A DNA stretch of 64,000 bases from RGIG6353 sp045660745 (GTDB taxonomy: Bacteria > Bacillota > Clostridia > Oscillospirales > SIG627), in contig JAZREJ010000042.1 in NCBI GenBank assembly GCA_045660745.1, positions 1 to 64,000 on the forward strand, written 5' to 3'. The notes under the pieces are model-generated. The model did no database searches, was not told where the DNA came from, and saw only the letters and a program-made list of their open reading frames with translations. Positions 1-9,478 of this stretch are shown piece after piece. The first letter of the stretch is position 1. Each line of letters starts with the position of its first letter. A program made the translations under genes and the position numbers.

Positions 1-1
1 C

Positions 2-1636
2 CTTCTTTATACCGATGAGACGGTTTATATCTTTGACGGAGAGGCACTTGTGGAGCTTTGCTGTGACGGTATTGTAAAAAAGGGCGTCGAGGACTGCTTG
101 AGGGAGACTAACGAATGTGTGAGATGGGCGCTTCTTCGTCCCGCGCAGATTATAAAGATCACCCATTCGGACGAGTGGTCGGATGAAGGCTTCACCGAAA
201 AGCAAAAGGCACTTGTAGCAACCGCTGAGCAGTTTTTACTCCGTGGTATGCGTATGCAGTATGACGATACCCGATTTACGGAAAACGGAGAGTTCCGTTG
301 GCAGATAAGACTTAAAAACCCGGAGGATTACACTCTGCAGAATTGGGGATATTCAAACTGTGCGGCATTTGCCATTGACGTTCAGAGTGTTGCTATCGGA
401 TATAATACGAAGTATTATTGGACAAAAGAGCTTGCGGATGCCGAAGAAATAAGAGTATTTAATTATATTACGACCTTTGAAGAGACCGAAGAGGAAAAAG
501 CGAAGGTAGAAGAAGAATTTTTGACAACGCTTGAGCCTGGGGACATCATTGTTATCCGCCGTGTGAATGGCTCGGGACACGCAATGGTTTATATCGGATG
601 CGGTGATATAATCCATTCCAGCGGCGGCAATTATAACTACAAAGAAAGCAGAGAAAACTACGAGCCGACCGTCCGTCAGATGAAAGCACTTGACCTATTC
701 AACCCGGAGGTTTATCCCACCTCCTACATATTTGAAAAGGTTAATCAGCTTGCTGTAGTACGTCCTGCGATTTTAGAGGAAACCTCCCCCACAAAGGAAG
801 CACTTGCCTATATGGGAGATATGAAGGGTATCGTTGCCGAAAAGCTTTCCTCTCACGTTGAGGGTAATACGGTAAATCTCGGTGAAGAGATTACCTATAC
901 GGTATCGATTTTTAATACCAATAAAGAAGAGAGGACTCTCCCCGTAGAGTTTACCGTTCCCGAAAACACAACTCTTATGTCGGGTGAGCCTTCAACAAGT
1001 GTGACAGTAGGGGCATTTGAAAAGGCTGAGCTTGTTTACAAGGTGCGTGTAAATGATGATGAGTCGCTTTTGAACAAAGCATGGGTTAAGGGTACGGGCA
1101 CTTTTGTCGGAGGAGTTGAAGCAAAGTGCTCCGACGTGAAAATTTGCAGAACGCTTAACACCGACGAGCAGACAAAAATCCTCACGGTTCTTGACGGCTT
1201 TGCACCGAATGGAAGTAATGTTGTTGACTCGGTGAATGACGTTTACACCGAAGCGTTTGGTGTATCCGTATTTGAAGAAACCGAATTCGTCAATATAAGA
1301 AGAGGTCTTTTAAACGTTGACGGTCAGGGAAAATATTCCATTAAGAAGGCAGGCGGATTATCCAAGCTGCTCGTTCACCCATTGTACGGCGGACGTAAGC
1401 TTAACACACCTCAGTTTGAAGGTAAGCGTTCAAGACTTGTAAGACCCGAGCAGTTGATTGTCGGAGATCTTATCGTTCTTAACGGCGCGGACGGGGAGAA
1501 AATTTATGTATTTGCCAAAGACTATCTTCTCAATCTTGCAACAGGTGAGAAAAATACGGACGTCAAAGCATTCCTCGAAGCGCTTCTTTCAACCGAAAAG
1601 TACTTCGGAATTATAAGACCTTCACTTAAATTTTAA
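2..1636 (+). CDS. NlpC/P60-type cysteine peptidase-like protein with a DUF11-like domain, 5'-truncated
   Basis: The reading frame is already open at the first bases of the window, so the N-terminus is missing; the GTG at 50 is internal and residue numbers here count from it. A papain-like NlpC/P60 core is visible: the nucleophile region SNCAAF (Cys about 104), GSGHAMVYIG (His about 177) and IIHSSGG (His about 189). In this family these residues cleave peptide bonds in cell-wall stem peptides or act on other amide substrates. About residues 270-350 resemble a DUF11/CARDB-like beta-sandwich (VNLGEEITYTVSIFN), common in surface proteins. The C-terminal 150 residues look like a further permuted cell-wall-peptidase-like half and are not confidently assigned. 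Whether the protein is secreted cannot be seen because the start is outside the window. A strong terminator follows. Confidence 0.7.
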   Translation, partial: LLYTDETVYIFDGEALVELCCDGIVKKGVEDCLRETNECVRWALLRPAQIIKITHSDEWSDEGFTEKQKALVATAEQFLLRGMRMQYDDTRFTENGEFRWQIRLKNPEDYTLQNWGYSNCAAFAIDVQSVAIGYNTKYYWTKELADAEEIRVFNYITTFEETEEEKAKVEEEFLTTLEPGDIIVIRRVNGSGHAMVYIGCGDIIHSSGGNYNYKESRENYEPTVRQMKALDLFNPEVYPTSYIFEKVNQLAVVRPAILEETSPTKEALAYMGDMKGIVAEKLSSHVEGNTVNLGEEITYTVSIFNTNKEERTLPVEFTVPENTTLMSGEPSTSVTVGAFEKAELVYKVRVNDDESLLNKAWVKGTGTFVGGVEAKCSDVKICRTLNTDEQTKILTVLDGFAPNGSNVVDSVNDVYTEAFGVSVFEETEFVNIRRGLLNVDGQGKYSIKKAGGLSKLLVHPLYGGRKLNTPQFEGKRSRLVRPEQLIVGDLIVLNGADGEKIYVFAKDYLLNLATGEKNTDVKAFLEALLSTEKYFGIIRPSLKF

Positions 1637-1647
1637 TAAAAATTTGT

Positions 1648-1677
1648 AAGGAACGGCAAAAAAGCCGTTCCTTTTTA
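1648..1677 (+). terminator. Rho-independent terminator after the NlpC/P60 gene
   Basis: A 10-bp perfect stem (AAGGAACGGC / GCCGTTCCTT) with a six-base A loop is followed by a short T run. It starts 11 bp after the stop codon at 1636. Confidence 0.9.
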
Positions 1678-1678
1678 C

Positions 1679-1707
1679 TTGCTATTTTTGTTTATTTGTG
1701 ATATACT
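1679..1707 (+). promoter_or_regulatory. Sigma-A type promoter for the lipoprotein-yqhQ-prmC genes
   Basis: TTGCTA at 1679-1684 and TATACT at 1702-1707 are separated by 17 bp. The site lies just after the preceding terminator and about 50 bp upstream of the ATG at 1758. Assigned by consensus only. Confidence 0.5.
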
Positions 1708-1757
1708 GTAATTTAGAATAGTATAACTGTCTTTATGTATGTAAAAAAGGAGAAAAA

Positions 1758-2318
1758 ATGAAAAAAATTGCACTTATACTTCTCGCGCTTTTATTGGTAT
1801 TTACAGTTATTTCCTGCAGCAAGGAAAAGACTGATGCACCCGCAGGAATGAAGTCCGTATCAAATTCTACTGACGATTATCAGCTTTTCATTCCCGAGGA
1901 ATGGGAAGTAAGCCGTGCCGATGGAATGGTTATGGCACACGTACCAGAAACAAGTGGAGAGACCCCCAATTTTTCTGTAACTACCTATGAGTTCCCTTTT
2001 TCGGAAGAATATAACTCTATTGAAAAGTATTATGGGAATTATGTTCCCAATGTATATCTTAAAGATATTGAAACAAACTTTCCCGACGTTGAGTTTATCG
2101 AATCAGAAAAGCTCCTTGAATGCGAGGTCGACGGAAGAGAGTCCCGCAGTGTGGTATTTACCGCCACTATTGGTGAAAAAAGCTATAAGTTCAAGCAGAT
2201 AATCACCATAGGTTCCGACACCCAAATTTATATATTCACCTATACAGCAAATGAGAAAACCTTCGATACTCATCTTGCAAACATTAACAAGATAATAGAA
2301 GAATTCAGATTCCTTTAA
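1758..2318 (+). CDS. Small lipoprotein with a PsbP-like fold
   Basis: This 186-residue protein starts with a lipoprotein signal peptide: KK, a hydrophobic stretch, then a lipobox ending in VISCS with Cys 20 as the probable lipidated residue. The mature part resembles PsbP/DcrB-like domains (a compact beta-rich domain beginning with STDDYQLFIPEEWEV and ending with a helix, INKIIEEFRFL). Proteins of this shape are found attached to the outer face of the membrane and their roles are mostly unknown. A ribosome site AAAAAGGAG precedes the ATG with good spacing. It is 15 bp upstream of yqhQ and likely shares its mRNA. The fold call is by pattern only. Confidence 0.7.
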   Translation: MKKIALILLALLLVFTVISCSKEKTDAPAGMKSVSNSTDDYQLFIPEEWEVSRADGMVMAHVPETSGETPNFSVTTYEFPFSEEYNSIEKYYGNYVPNVYLKDIETNFPDVEFIESEKLLECEVDGRESRSVVFTATIGEKSYKFKQIITIGSDTQIYIFTYTANEKTFDTHLANINKIIEEFRFL

Positions 2319-2333
2319 TCTTTTGGAGACACT

Positions 2334-3377
2334 ATGAAAAAGAAAGTATGTGCTGCAACGCGTGTTGGCGGACAGGCGGTGCTTGAAGGCATAATGATGA
2401 AAAGCGGAACCCGTGTTTGCACGGCAGTACGCCTTTCGGACGGAAATATCGCCACCGACGAGCGGAGCGCGACCTCGGTTACAAAAAAATATAAGATACT
2501 CGGTATTCCGATATTGAGAGGATTTATAAGCTTTATCGAAACGCTTATTTTATCAATGTCCATACTCACGTTTTCCGCTGAGGCACAGGGAGTAGAGCTT
2601 GAGGAGCCGTCAAGATTTGAAAAGTGGCTTGACAAGCACTTCGGCAAGAGCGTTATGGCTATTGCCGCAGGTATCGGCTCGGTGCTCGGTATCGGACTTG
2701 CTATAGTTCTGTTTTTCTGGTTGCCCATGAGCCTTTCAAAGCTCATTGACGTTTATATAATCGACCTTTCTCATATTGCAAAAAGCATTATCGAGGGAGT
2801 TGTAAAGATAATTATTTTTATCGCATACATCGCACTTGTTGCGCTTATGAAGGATATCCGCCGCACCTTTGAGTATCATGGTGCCGAGCATAAGTCTATT
2901 TTCTGCCATGAGGAGGGACTTCCCCTGACGGTGGAAAACGTTAAAAAGCAGTCCCGCTATCACCCGAGATGCGGTACAAGCTTTATGTTCGTTATGATGT
3001 TCCTCGGAATATTCATTTCGGCATGCCTCCCCGCAAGTCTCTGGGATAGCATTCTTCTCCGCGTTCTTGTAAAGCTTCTCATACTTCCCGTAACGGTGGG
3101 ACTTGGATACGAGGTGACAATTTTTGCGGGAACTCACGATAATGCCTTCATGCGCGTGCTTACCGCTCCCGGAAAGTGGATACAGCGACTCACTACACGC
3201 GAGCCGGACGACAAAGAGATAGAGTGCGCGATAGTTGCCCTCAAGATGGCACTTCCTGACGTTTATCCTCCGGAGACTGTTTTTGAAGGAATTGAGCTTC
3301 CCTCAAAAACAGAGGAGAGTGATTCTGATAACGAGCTTGCCTCGGAAGAAGAAACCCCGAATGAAGAGAATAATTGA
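2334..3377 (+). CDS. yqhQ: YqhQ family membrane protein (DUF1385)
   Basis: This 347-residue integral membrane protein carries the hallmark motifs of the DUF1385/YqhQ family: GGQAVLEGIMMK near the N-terminus, YHGAEHKSI in the middle and HPRCGTSF after it. Several hydrophobic segments (about residues 55-80, 110-135, 150-180 and 215-270) are predicted to cross the membrane. The molecular function is not established. The conserved His, Glu and Cys residues suggest a metal site, which is inference. The family commonly sits next to prmC and prfA in Firmicutes, and here its last 17 bp overlap prmC, implying translational coupling. The C-terminal tail is acidic. Confidence 0.9.
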   Translation: MKKKVCAATRVGGQAVLEGIMMKSGTRVCTAVRLSDGNIATDERSATSVTKKYKILGIPILRGFISFIETLILSMSILTFSAEAQGVELEEPSRFEKWLDKHFGKSVMAIAAGIGSVLGIGLAIVLFFWLPMSLSKLIDVYIIDLSHIAKSIIEGVVKIIIFIAYIALVALMKDIRRTFEYHGAEHKSIFCHEEGLPLTVENVKKQSRYHPRCGTSFMFVMMFLGIFISACLPASLWDSILLRVLVKLLILPVTVGLGYEVTIFAGTHDNAFMRVLTAPGKWIQRLTTREPDDKEIECAIVALKMALPDVYPPETVFEGIELPSKTEESDSDNELASEEETPNEENN

Positions 3378-4158
3378 CGAGTGCCGCAGAATTTTTGAGT
3401 CGAGTGCTTTTGCCAAAGCGAATCTTTCGTTCCGCGAGACCCTTTCCTATCTTGCCGAATGGCTCGATAAAGAATATGACCCTATAATTTTTCCAACTCT
3501 TACACAAGAGGAATGTGAAAAACTTCTTGAAGCCCTTAGTCGGGCATGCGACGGATATCCTCTCGGATACATTGTCGGCAAGGTGTGGTTTTACAAAAGC
3601 CCTTTTCTTGTAAGAGAGGGAGTTCTCATTCCGCGGTGCGACAGTGAGACGCTCGTTGAAACGGCAGTAAAGCTTATTCCCGAAAACACCCATTTTCTCG
3701 ACCTTTGTACCGGAACGGGATGCCTCGGCATTTCCATTCTTCTTGAAAGAGCAGACCTCACGGCGACTCTTGTCGATATTTCTGATACCGCGCTGACAGT
3801 TGCTCAAAGAAACGCGGAAGAGCTCGGAGTGCTTGACAGATGTACTTTTTTAAAGTTTGATTTGCTCTCGAATGACTTGGAAAAACTTCCCGAGCATTCG
3901 GCAATAGTTATGAATCCTCCGTATCTCACAAGTGCCGAGATGAAAGAGATTCCCGAAAACGTAAGATTTGAACCGTCTATTGCCCTTGACGGAGGGGGTG
4001 ACGGACTTGCTTTTTACAGACTTTTTGAAAAAAGCGACAAGCTTTTGATTTTCGAAATAGGTTCAAGTCAGCCTGACGGACTTTTTTCGATATATAAAGG
4101 AGGCAGGGTCGAGTGCGACCTTTCCCGAAACCCACGTGTATTTATAATCAATGAATAA
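3361..4158 (+). CDS. prmC: Release factor glutamine N5-methyltransferase PrmC
   Basis: PrmC (HemK) uses S-adenosylmethionine to methylate the Gln of the GGQ motif in peptide chain release factors, tuning translation termination. A Rossmann SAM site is seen in FLDLCTGTGCLGI and the catalytic NPPY tetrapeptide in VMNPPYLTS. The N-terminal helical domain that recognises the release factor is present. The start ATG at 3361, inside the end of yqhQ, gives the expected N-terminus; an upstream in-frame extension to 3235 is just yqhQ read in another frame. At 265 residues it is of normal to slightly short length. No prfA follows; an unrelated gene has taken that place. Confidence 0.9.
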   Translation: MKRIIDECRRIFESSAFAKANLSFRETLSYLAEWLDKEYDPIIFPTLTQEECEKLLEALSRACDGYPLGYIVGKVWFYKSPFLVREGVLIPRCDSETLVETAVKLIPENTHFLDLCTGTGCLGISILLERADLTATLVDISDTALTVAQRNAEELGVLDRCTFLKFDLLSNDLEKLPEHSAIVMNPPYLTSAEMKEIPENVRFEPSIALDGGGDGLAFYRLFEKSDKLLIFEIGSSQPDGLFSIYKGGRVECDLSRNPRVFIINE

Positions 4159-4175
4159 TAAAAGGAGACAGAGCA

Positions 4176-6374
4176 ATGTCAACAAATGTTAAGATTTCTT
4201 TTACAGATCCCAAGATAAGGGATGCGTGGTTCCCCGCTGAATATCAGGCAGTTCTTTTCAGAACCTGGGGTATGTATTCCGCAGAAAGGCTTGCACTTGT
4301 TCTTGAAACGACCCCTGAGAACATCCGTGAGTCATGGAAGCTTCTCGGACTTGACCCCGACAAGAAGGTAGATCCCGAATGGAGACGCCGTGGTTACATA
4401 ACTACGATACGTGATACTTGGCATATACTTTCCAAGCCTCAGCAGTGTACTCTTCTTGATATATCCGCCGAGGAATATGAGATAATTCTTCGAGAGGACG
4501 ATTTCCTTGATCATAAGATAAGCTTCAAGGCTGAGGGAACTCAGTGCTATTGGTATCCCTTGACAGAGGAAGAGATTGCCCGTACAAAGGAGCTTGCACA
4601 GCTTTTGGGTGAAATTGAGGAAAAGATCGGAGATGCCCCCGACCACGCCTTTGATTTTGCAAGAAACTACTACAAGCCCGCTTCCCCCATTACTACTCCT
4701 TATCCTACCTTTGAAGGCAAGGACATGAAGTTTATATATTCCTACTTCGCACTTTACGGAGATCCGCTGATCGACGAGACTCTTGATCCATTCCCCGACA
4801 AGCTCCTTGAGGAGTACGCAAAATACGGTGTTAACGGAGTTTGGATGCAGGGCGTTCTTTATCAGCTCGTTCCCTATCCGTTTGCGCCCGAAATGTCGGC
4901 AGGCTGGGAGACACGTCAGAAGAACTTAAAGAAGCTTGTTGACCGTGCGGCAAAGTACGGAATCGGAATCTACCTGTATTTCAACGAGCCCCGTTGGATG
5001 CCAAACGAAGTGTTCGAAAAATTTCCCCAGATCAAGGGACGTACAGTTGAGGATAAGGGTATGGCTTGTCTTTGTACCTCAACTCCCGAAGTAAAAGACT
5101 ATCTTGAAAACGGTGCTTATCAGCTCTTTAAGGCAGTAGAAGGACTTGCAGGTTTCTTTACTATCACACGAAGTGAGAATCCCACAAACTGTTACTCACA
5201 TACAAACGAGGATAACTGTAACTGTCCCCGTTGCTCCCAGCGTCAGGTGCCCGAGGTGCTTGCGGAAATTAATAATCTTCTTTACAGAGGTGCTCGCCGT
5301 GCTAATCCCAACGCACGCGGTGTTGCGTGGGTATGGGGCTGGCCGGATGACAGAGTAGAAAACGTTATAGAGCTTCTTGATGATGGCATTATATTCCAGT
5401 CAACCAGTGAAACCTTTATTAAGCTTAATAAAGGTGCTCCTGTTCAGGTACATGATTATACAATGTCCAATCCCGGTCCCGGTGAGTGGGCAAAGAACAA
5501 CTGGAATCTTGCAAAGAAGCACAATCACGAGTGCTGTGCCAAGGTACAGTTCAACAATACTTGGGAGTGCTCGGGTGTACCTTACATTCCTGTATTCGAT
5601 CTTGTTGCTGAGCACGCGATAAATCTTAAGAACGAAGGTATTCGCCACATGATGCTCTCCTGGACACTCGGAGGAGCTCCTTCTCCCACACTTTCTCTTG
5701 TTTCGGGAATCTTTGACGGCAATTACGCTCCCGAGAACTGTGTTGACGAAATGATAGACGATATCTTCCCGAAGGAAAGTGCAGATACAGTTAAGAAGGC
5801 ACAGAAGATCATGTCGGATGCGTTCCGTGATTTCCCCTTCTCTTGTGCTGTGGTATATAATTCTCCTCTTACAACAGGCCCGAGACAGGTATTCTTCACT
5901 GAAAAGACCGACAGACGCGGCGCGATGGTCGGAATCTCGTTTGACTCTGTAAACACTTGGAGTGCAGAATATGCAGAGGACGTATTTGAGAATCAGTTAA
6001 GAAAGGTCATTGAGCCTTGGCGAGAGGCTATAAAGCTTCTCAAGACTTGCGATGACACGAGCGAGGTATTCCGCGAATTCGTATCATGTGCAGAGGGAAC
6101 GCTTATACATTTTGAGTCTGTTTTCCATCTTACAAGATTTGTAAGAGCTCGTAACGCACGTCTTGGCGGCGAGAACACTCTTGACGGAAAAGATGCAAAG
6201 GCGATAATGCTTTCGGCTCTTGATGATGAGGAAAAGAACACCATCAACGCTATCCGTATTCAGTCCAAGGACTCACGAATTGGCTTTGAGGCAAGTAACC
6301 ACTATAACTTCTCTCGTCAGAATCTTCTTGAAAAGCTTATTAATATTGATTATACAAGAAAGATAATAAAATAA
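4176..6374 (+). CDS. Large glycoside-hydrolase-like TIM-barrel protein, unassigned family
   Basis: This 732-residue protein is not confidently placed in a family. The central part (about residues 185-500) has the look of an alpha/beta barrel of the GH20 or DUF4838 kind: YGVNGVWMQGVLYQL, KYGIGIYLYFNEPRWMP, GFFTITRSENPTNC, a Cys cluster CNCPRC, and WECSGVPYIP. The Cys cluster resembles the CxCxxC seen in DUF4838-type proteins. No signal peptide is present, so it should be cytoplasmic. The N-terminal 140 residues look like a separate helical domain. It has its own ribosome site (AAAGGAG) 17 bp after prmC and precedes recA by 14 bp, so it may be carried in the same transcript. The substrate is unknown. 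Confidence 0.6.
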   Translation: MSTNVKISFTDPKIRDAWFPAEYQAVLFRTWGMYSAERLALVLETTPENIRESWKLLGLDPDKKVDPEWRRRGYITTIRDTWHILSKPQQCTLLDISAEEYEIILREDDFLDHKISFKAEGTQCYWYPLTEEEIARTKELAQLLGEIEEKIGDAPDHAFDFARNYYKPASPITTPYPTFEGKDMKFIYSYFALYGDPLIDETLDPFPDKLLEEYAKYGVNGVWMQGVLYQLVPYPFAPEMSAGWETRQKNLKKLVDRAAKYGIGIYLYFNEPRWMPNEVFEKFPQIKGRTVEDKGMACLCTSTPEVKDYLENGAYQLFKAVEGLAGFFTITRSENPTNCYSHTNEDNCNCPRCSQRQVPEVLAEINNLLYRGARRANPNARGVAWVWGWPDDRVENVIELLDDGIIFQSTSETFIKLNKGAPVQVHDYTMSNPGPGEWAKNNWNLAKKHNHECCAKVQFNNTWECSGVPYIPVFDLVAEHAINLKNEGIRHMMLSWTLGGAPSPTLSLVSGIFDGNYAPENCVDEMIDDIFPKESADTVKKAQKIMSDAFRDFPFSCAVVYNSPLTTGPRQVFFTEKTDRRGAMVGISFDSVNTWSAEYAEDVFENQLRKVIEPWREAIKLLKTCDDTSEVFREFVSCAEGTLIHFESVFHLTRFVRARNARLGGENTLDGKDAKAIMLSALDDEEKNTINAIRIQSKDSRIGFEASNHYNFSRQNLLEKLINIDYTRKIIK

Positions 6375-6388
6375 GAGGTAGAAAAAGA

Positions 6389-7525
6389 ATGGCAAAAAAG
6401 AGTGATAAGAAGGGTTTTGAAAAGCTTGAGCTTGATAACCTTTCAAAGGATGAAATAAATAAGACAAAAGAAGAATCAAGAAAAAAGGCAATTGCCGCTC
6501 TTGGCAAAAAGTTTGGTCAGGGTACCGTAATGAAGCTTGGAGAAGCACCTGCAATGGAGATAGACGTTATACCCACAGGCTCACTTTCTCTTGACCTCGC
6601 TCTCGGTGTGGGCGGTATTCCGCGCGGAAGAATTATCGAAATATACGGTCCGGAAAGCTCCGGTAAGACCACTATCGCACTTCATATAGCGGCAGAGGCT
6701 CAGAAGATGGGCGGCGCGGCGGCGTTTATCGACGCTGAGCACGCACTTGACCCCGTTTATGCCAAGGCTATCGGTGTTGATATTGACGAGCTTCTCGTTT
6801 CTCAGCCCGATTACGGAGAACAGGCGCTTGAAATTGCAGAGGCACTTGTAAGAACAGACGCGATTGACGTTGTTATAATCGACTCTGTTGCGGCTCTTGT
6901 TCCAAAGACCGAAATTGACGGTGACATGGGACAGTCTGCAGTCGGTGCACAGGCACGCCTTATGTCTCAGGCACTCAGAAAGCTTGCGGGCGCAATCTCC
7001 AAGAGCCGTTGTGTTGTTATCTTCATCAACCAGCTTCGTGAAAAGGTTGGCGTAATGTACGGAAACCCCGAGGTAACAACAGGCGGTAAGGCGCTTAAAT
7101 TCTATGCATCCGTGCGCATCGACGTGCGCCGCGGTCAGCAGATAAAGGAAAAGACCGACGTTATAGGAAATCATACCAAGTGTAAGGTAGTTAAGAATAA
7201 GGTAGCTCCTCCTTTCAAGACAGCAGAGTTTGATATGATCTACGGCGAGGGAATCTCCTCCGACGGAGAGCTTATCGATATCGGAGAAGCTCTTGATATC
7301 GTACAGAAGAGCGGCTCGTGGTTTGCTTACGGCACTCTCCGCCTCGGACAGGGTAAGGAAAAAGCTAAGGAATTTTTAAAGCAGAACCCCGACATCCGTG
7401 AAGAGATTAAGCAGAAGATTATGGCAGAGGGCAAGGACCTTGCAGATAAGATAGCCGCAGGCACCATCAACGGACTTGACGAGGACGATGATGACGATAT
7501 TTTTGAAGAAGGTTTCGAGGAATAA
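6389..7525 (+). CDS. recA: Recombinase RecA
   Basis: RecA forms filaments on single-stranded DNA, drives strand exchange and stimulates LexA self-cleavage. Seen are the Walker A motif GPESSGKT (about residue 87), Walker B VVIIDSVAAL, the L2/loop region with FINQLREKVGVMYGNPE, and a long acidic C-terminal tail ending in DEDDDDDIFEEGFEE, typical of RecA. The length of 378 residues is slightly above the usual about 350 because of an N-terminal lysine-rich extension of about 30 residues. AGAGG lies upstream of the ATG. recX follows after 3 bp, the standard arrangement. No obvious LexA box was found directly upstream, where the glycoside-hydrolase-like gene ends. Confidence 0.98.
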   Translation: MAKKSDKKGFEKLELDNLSKDEINKTKEESRKKAIAALGKKFGQGTVMKLGEAPAMEIDVIPTGSLSLDLALGVGGIPRGRIIEIYGPESSGKTTIALHIAAEAQKMGGAAAFIDAEHALDPVYAKAIGVDIDELLVSQPDYGEQALEIAEALVRTDAIDVVIIDSVAALVPKTEIDGDMGQSAVGAQARLMSQALRKLAGAISKSRCVVIFINQLREKVGVMYGNPEVTTGGKALKFYASVRIDVRRGQQIKEKTDVIGNHTKCKVVKNKVAPPFKTAEFDMIYGEGISSDGELIDIGEALDIVQKSGSWFAYGTLRLGQGKEKAKEFLKQNPDIREEIKQKIMAEGKDLADKIAAGTINGLDEDDDDDIFEEGFEE

Positions 7526-7528
7526 AAA

Positions 7529-8119
7529 TTGATATTCAGAAAGTCTTACAATAAGCCCGCCACCCGTGACACGGTAGTTGTGACGGATGAGGGAGAGTAC
7601 CCAATCTGGGAAAAGGATTTTGACAAGCTTTTCTCTTCTCTTTCAGCAGGAGATGAAATAGAAAACAGTGACGAGCTTGTCCGTCTTGCGGTGATGCGCG
7701 CCATTAAGAAAAGCGCCGTTAAAAAGATATCCGCAGGTAACGTGACAAGAAATGCTCTTGTGAAAAAAATCTGTCACGAGAAGATGTTTGGAAGCTATCC
7801 TGACCCCTCGTGGGTAGAGCTTGTTATAGAAAAGCTTGACCGTGCAGGCTTTATCAACGATACCATGTATGCTAAAAGGTACGTTGAAAAGGCACTTGAA
7901 AAGGAGTGGGGCGAGTACAAGATTCGTGGCTCTATGCGTGAGAGAGGCTTTAAAAACGAGGATATAGAAAAGGCATTTGCAGAGCTTTCGCCTGATTTTG
8001 AAGGCATCGCAAGAGCTTTTTGCGAAAAAAATTCGGATGCAGATCGCGATTCTCTTTACAGAAAGCTTAATACAAGAGGATTTCCCGCATCCATAATTAT
8101 CAAAGTACTTGGAGAATAA
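7529..8119 (+). CDS. recX: RecA regulatory protein RecX
   Basis: RecX binds RecA filaments and modulates (usually inhibits) recombinase activity. The 196-residue sequence has the three-helix repeats of RecX, for example LDRAGFINDTMYAKRYVEKAL and REEGF-like RERGFKNEDIEKAF. The likely start is TTG at 7529, 3 bp after the recA stop; the GAGG that could serve as its ribosome site lies within the recA 3' end, implying translational coupling and low expression relative to recA. The first 60 residues are divergent. Confidence 0.88.
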   Translation: MIFRKSYNKPATRDTVVVTDEGEYPIWEKDFDKLFSSLSAGDEIENSDELVRLAVMRAIKKSAVKKISAGNVTRNALVKKICHEKMFGSYPDPSWVELVIEKLDRAGFINDTMYAKRYVEKALEKEWGEYKIRGSMRERGFKNEDIEKAFAELSPDFEGIARAFCEKNSDADRDSLYRKLNTRGFPASIIIKVLGE

Positions 8120-8120
8120 A

Positions 8121-9455
8121 ATGGCAACAAAAGTCGGTTTCGTGTCTCTCGGCTGTCCCAAGAATACCTGTGACACCGAGGTTATGCTGAAAAAATTAAT
8201 AGATGCAGGCTTTGAAATAGTGCCTGAGGACCATATGGCTGACGTGATGATAGTCAACACCTGCGCGTTTATCGAAAGCGCAAAGCAGGAGTCCATTGAC
8301 TACATTCTCGATCTTGCTTACCTCAAGGAGCATCACAGCCTGAAGGGTATCGTAGTTACAGGATGTCTTGCCACTCGTTATGCTGATGAGATAGAAAAAA
8401 GCCTTCCCGAGGCTGACGGAATTGTTACGGCAGGTGCCGAGGGCGATATCGTCGAGGCGGTGAAGAATGTTTCAGAGGGTAAAAAGTATAAAAATATAAA
8501 GCCTACCGAGTGTCTTGCACTGGGCGGGGAGAGGGTAGTCACTACCCCTGAGTATACCGCATATCTTAAGATTGCGGAGGGCTGTGACAATCGCTGTGCT
8601 TATTGCGCTATTCCCGATATCAGAGGAGCTTTCCGTTCAAGGGCGCTTGACAGCATTATGGACGAGGCTCGTGAGCTTTCGGAAATGGGTGTGCGTGAGC
8701 TTTGTCTTGTAGCACAGGACACTACCCGTTGGGGCGAGGATATTTATGGCGAATACAGCCTTGACAAGCTTCTTGAAGCACTTGCAACCGACGAAAAGTG
8801 CTGTTTTGAATGGATACGTATACTTTATTGTTACCCCGACAAGATAACTGACAGACTTGTTGATGTCATGAAAAAGTATGGCAATATCGCAAAATACATT
8901 GATATGCCAATTCAGCACATAAGCGACAGCGTTCTTGAGAGAATGAACAGACGAGGCGGAAGCGAAGCAATAAAGTCTTCTGTTGCACGCCTCAGACAGG
9001 CAATGCCGGATATCACCATAAGGACCACCGTTATTGTGGGCTTCCCGGGTGAAACAGCGGCAGAGTTTGAAGAGCTTCTCGATTTTGTCAAAAAGACGGA
9101 ATTTTCGCGACTTGGTGCTTTCGCATATTCAAGAGAAGAAAATACCCCCGCATATTCCATGCCCAAGCAGGTTTCAAAGAAAATGAAGGAAAGCCGTGTT
9201 GAGCGTATCATGGAGGCTCAGTACAACGTGCATTCCAAGAAGAATGAGGCACTTCTCGGAAAGAAGCTTCGCGTCCTTTGTGAGGGTTACGACAAGGTTG
9301 CCGAAATATATTACGGCAGAAGCGAGGCGGATGCCCCTGAAATTGACTCGAAGATATATTTTTCTACCCGTCACCGTGTGAAGGACGGGGAATTTGTGGA
9401 AATTGAGATTACAGAAGTATCCGATTATGACCTTATCGGACGTGAAATAGGATAA
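8121..9455 (+). CDS. rimO: Ribosomal protein uS12 methylthiotransferase RimO
   Basis: RimO is a radical-SAM enzyme that adds a methylthio group to a conserved Asp of ribosomal protein S12. The UPF0004 domain begins with SLGCPKN, which separates RimO from the tRNA-modifying MiaB. The radical-SAM cluster motif CDNRCAYC (Cys about 155, 159, 162) and a C-terminal TRAM-like domain are present. ATG 8121 has GGAG just upstream; the TTG at 8109 is in frame but would overlap recX without a proper ribosome site. Two 4Fe-4S clusters fit an anaerobe. Confidence 0.95.
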   Translation: MATKVGFVSLGCPKNTCDTEVMLKKLIDAGFEIVPEDHMADVMIVNTCAFIESAKQESIDYILDLAYLKEHHSLKGIVVTGCLATRYADEIEKSLPEADGIVTAGAEGDIVEAVKNVSEGKKYKNIKPTECLALGGERVVTTPEYTAYLKIAEGCDNRCAYCAIPDIRGAFRSRALDSIMDEARELSEMGVRELCLVAQDTTRWGEDIYGEYSLDKLLEALATDEKCCFEWIRILYCYPDKITDRLVDVMKKYGNIAKYIDMPIQHISDSVLERMNRRGGSEAIKSSVARLRQAMPDITIRTTVIVGFPGETAAEFEELLDFVKKTEFSRLGAFAYSREENTPAYSMPKQVSKKMKESRVERIMEAQYNVHSKKNEALLGKKLRVLCEGYDKVAEIYYGRSEADAPEIDSKIYFSTRHRVKDGEFVEIEITEVSDYDLIGREIG

Positions 9456-9478
9456 ATTTCAAGGAGATGTGAGAGACG

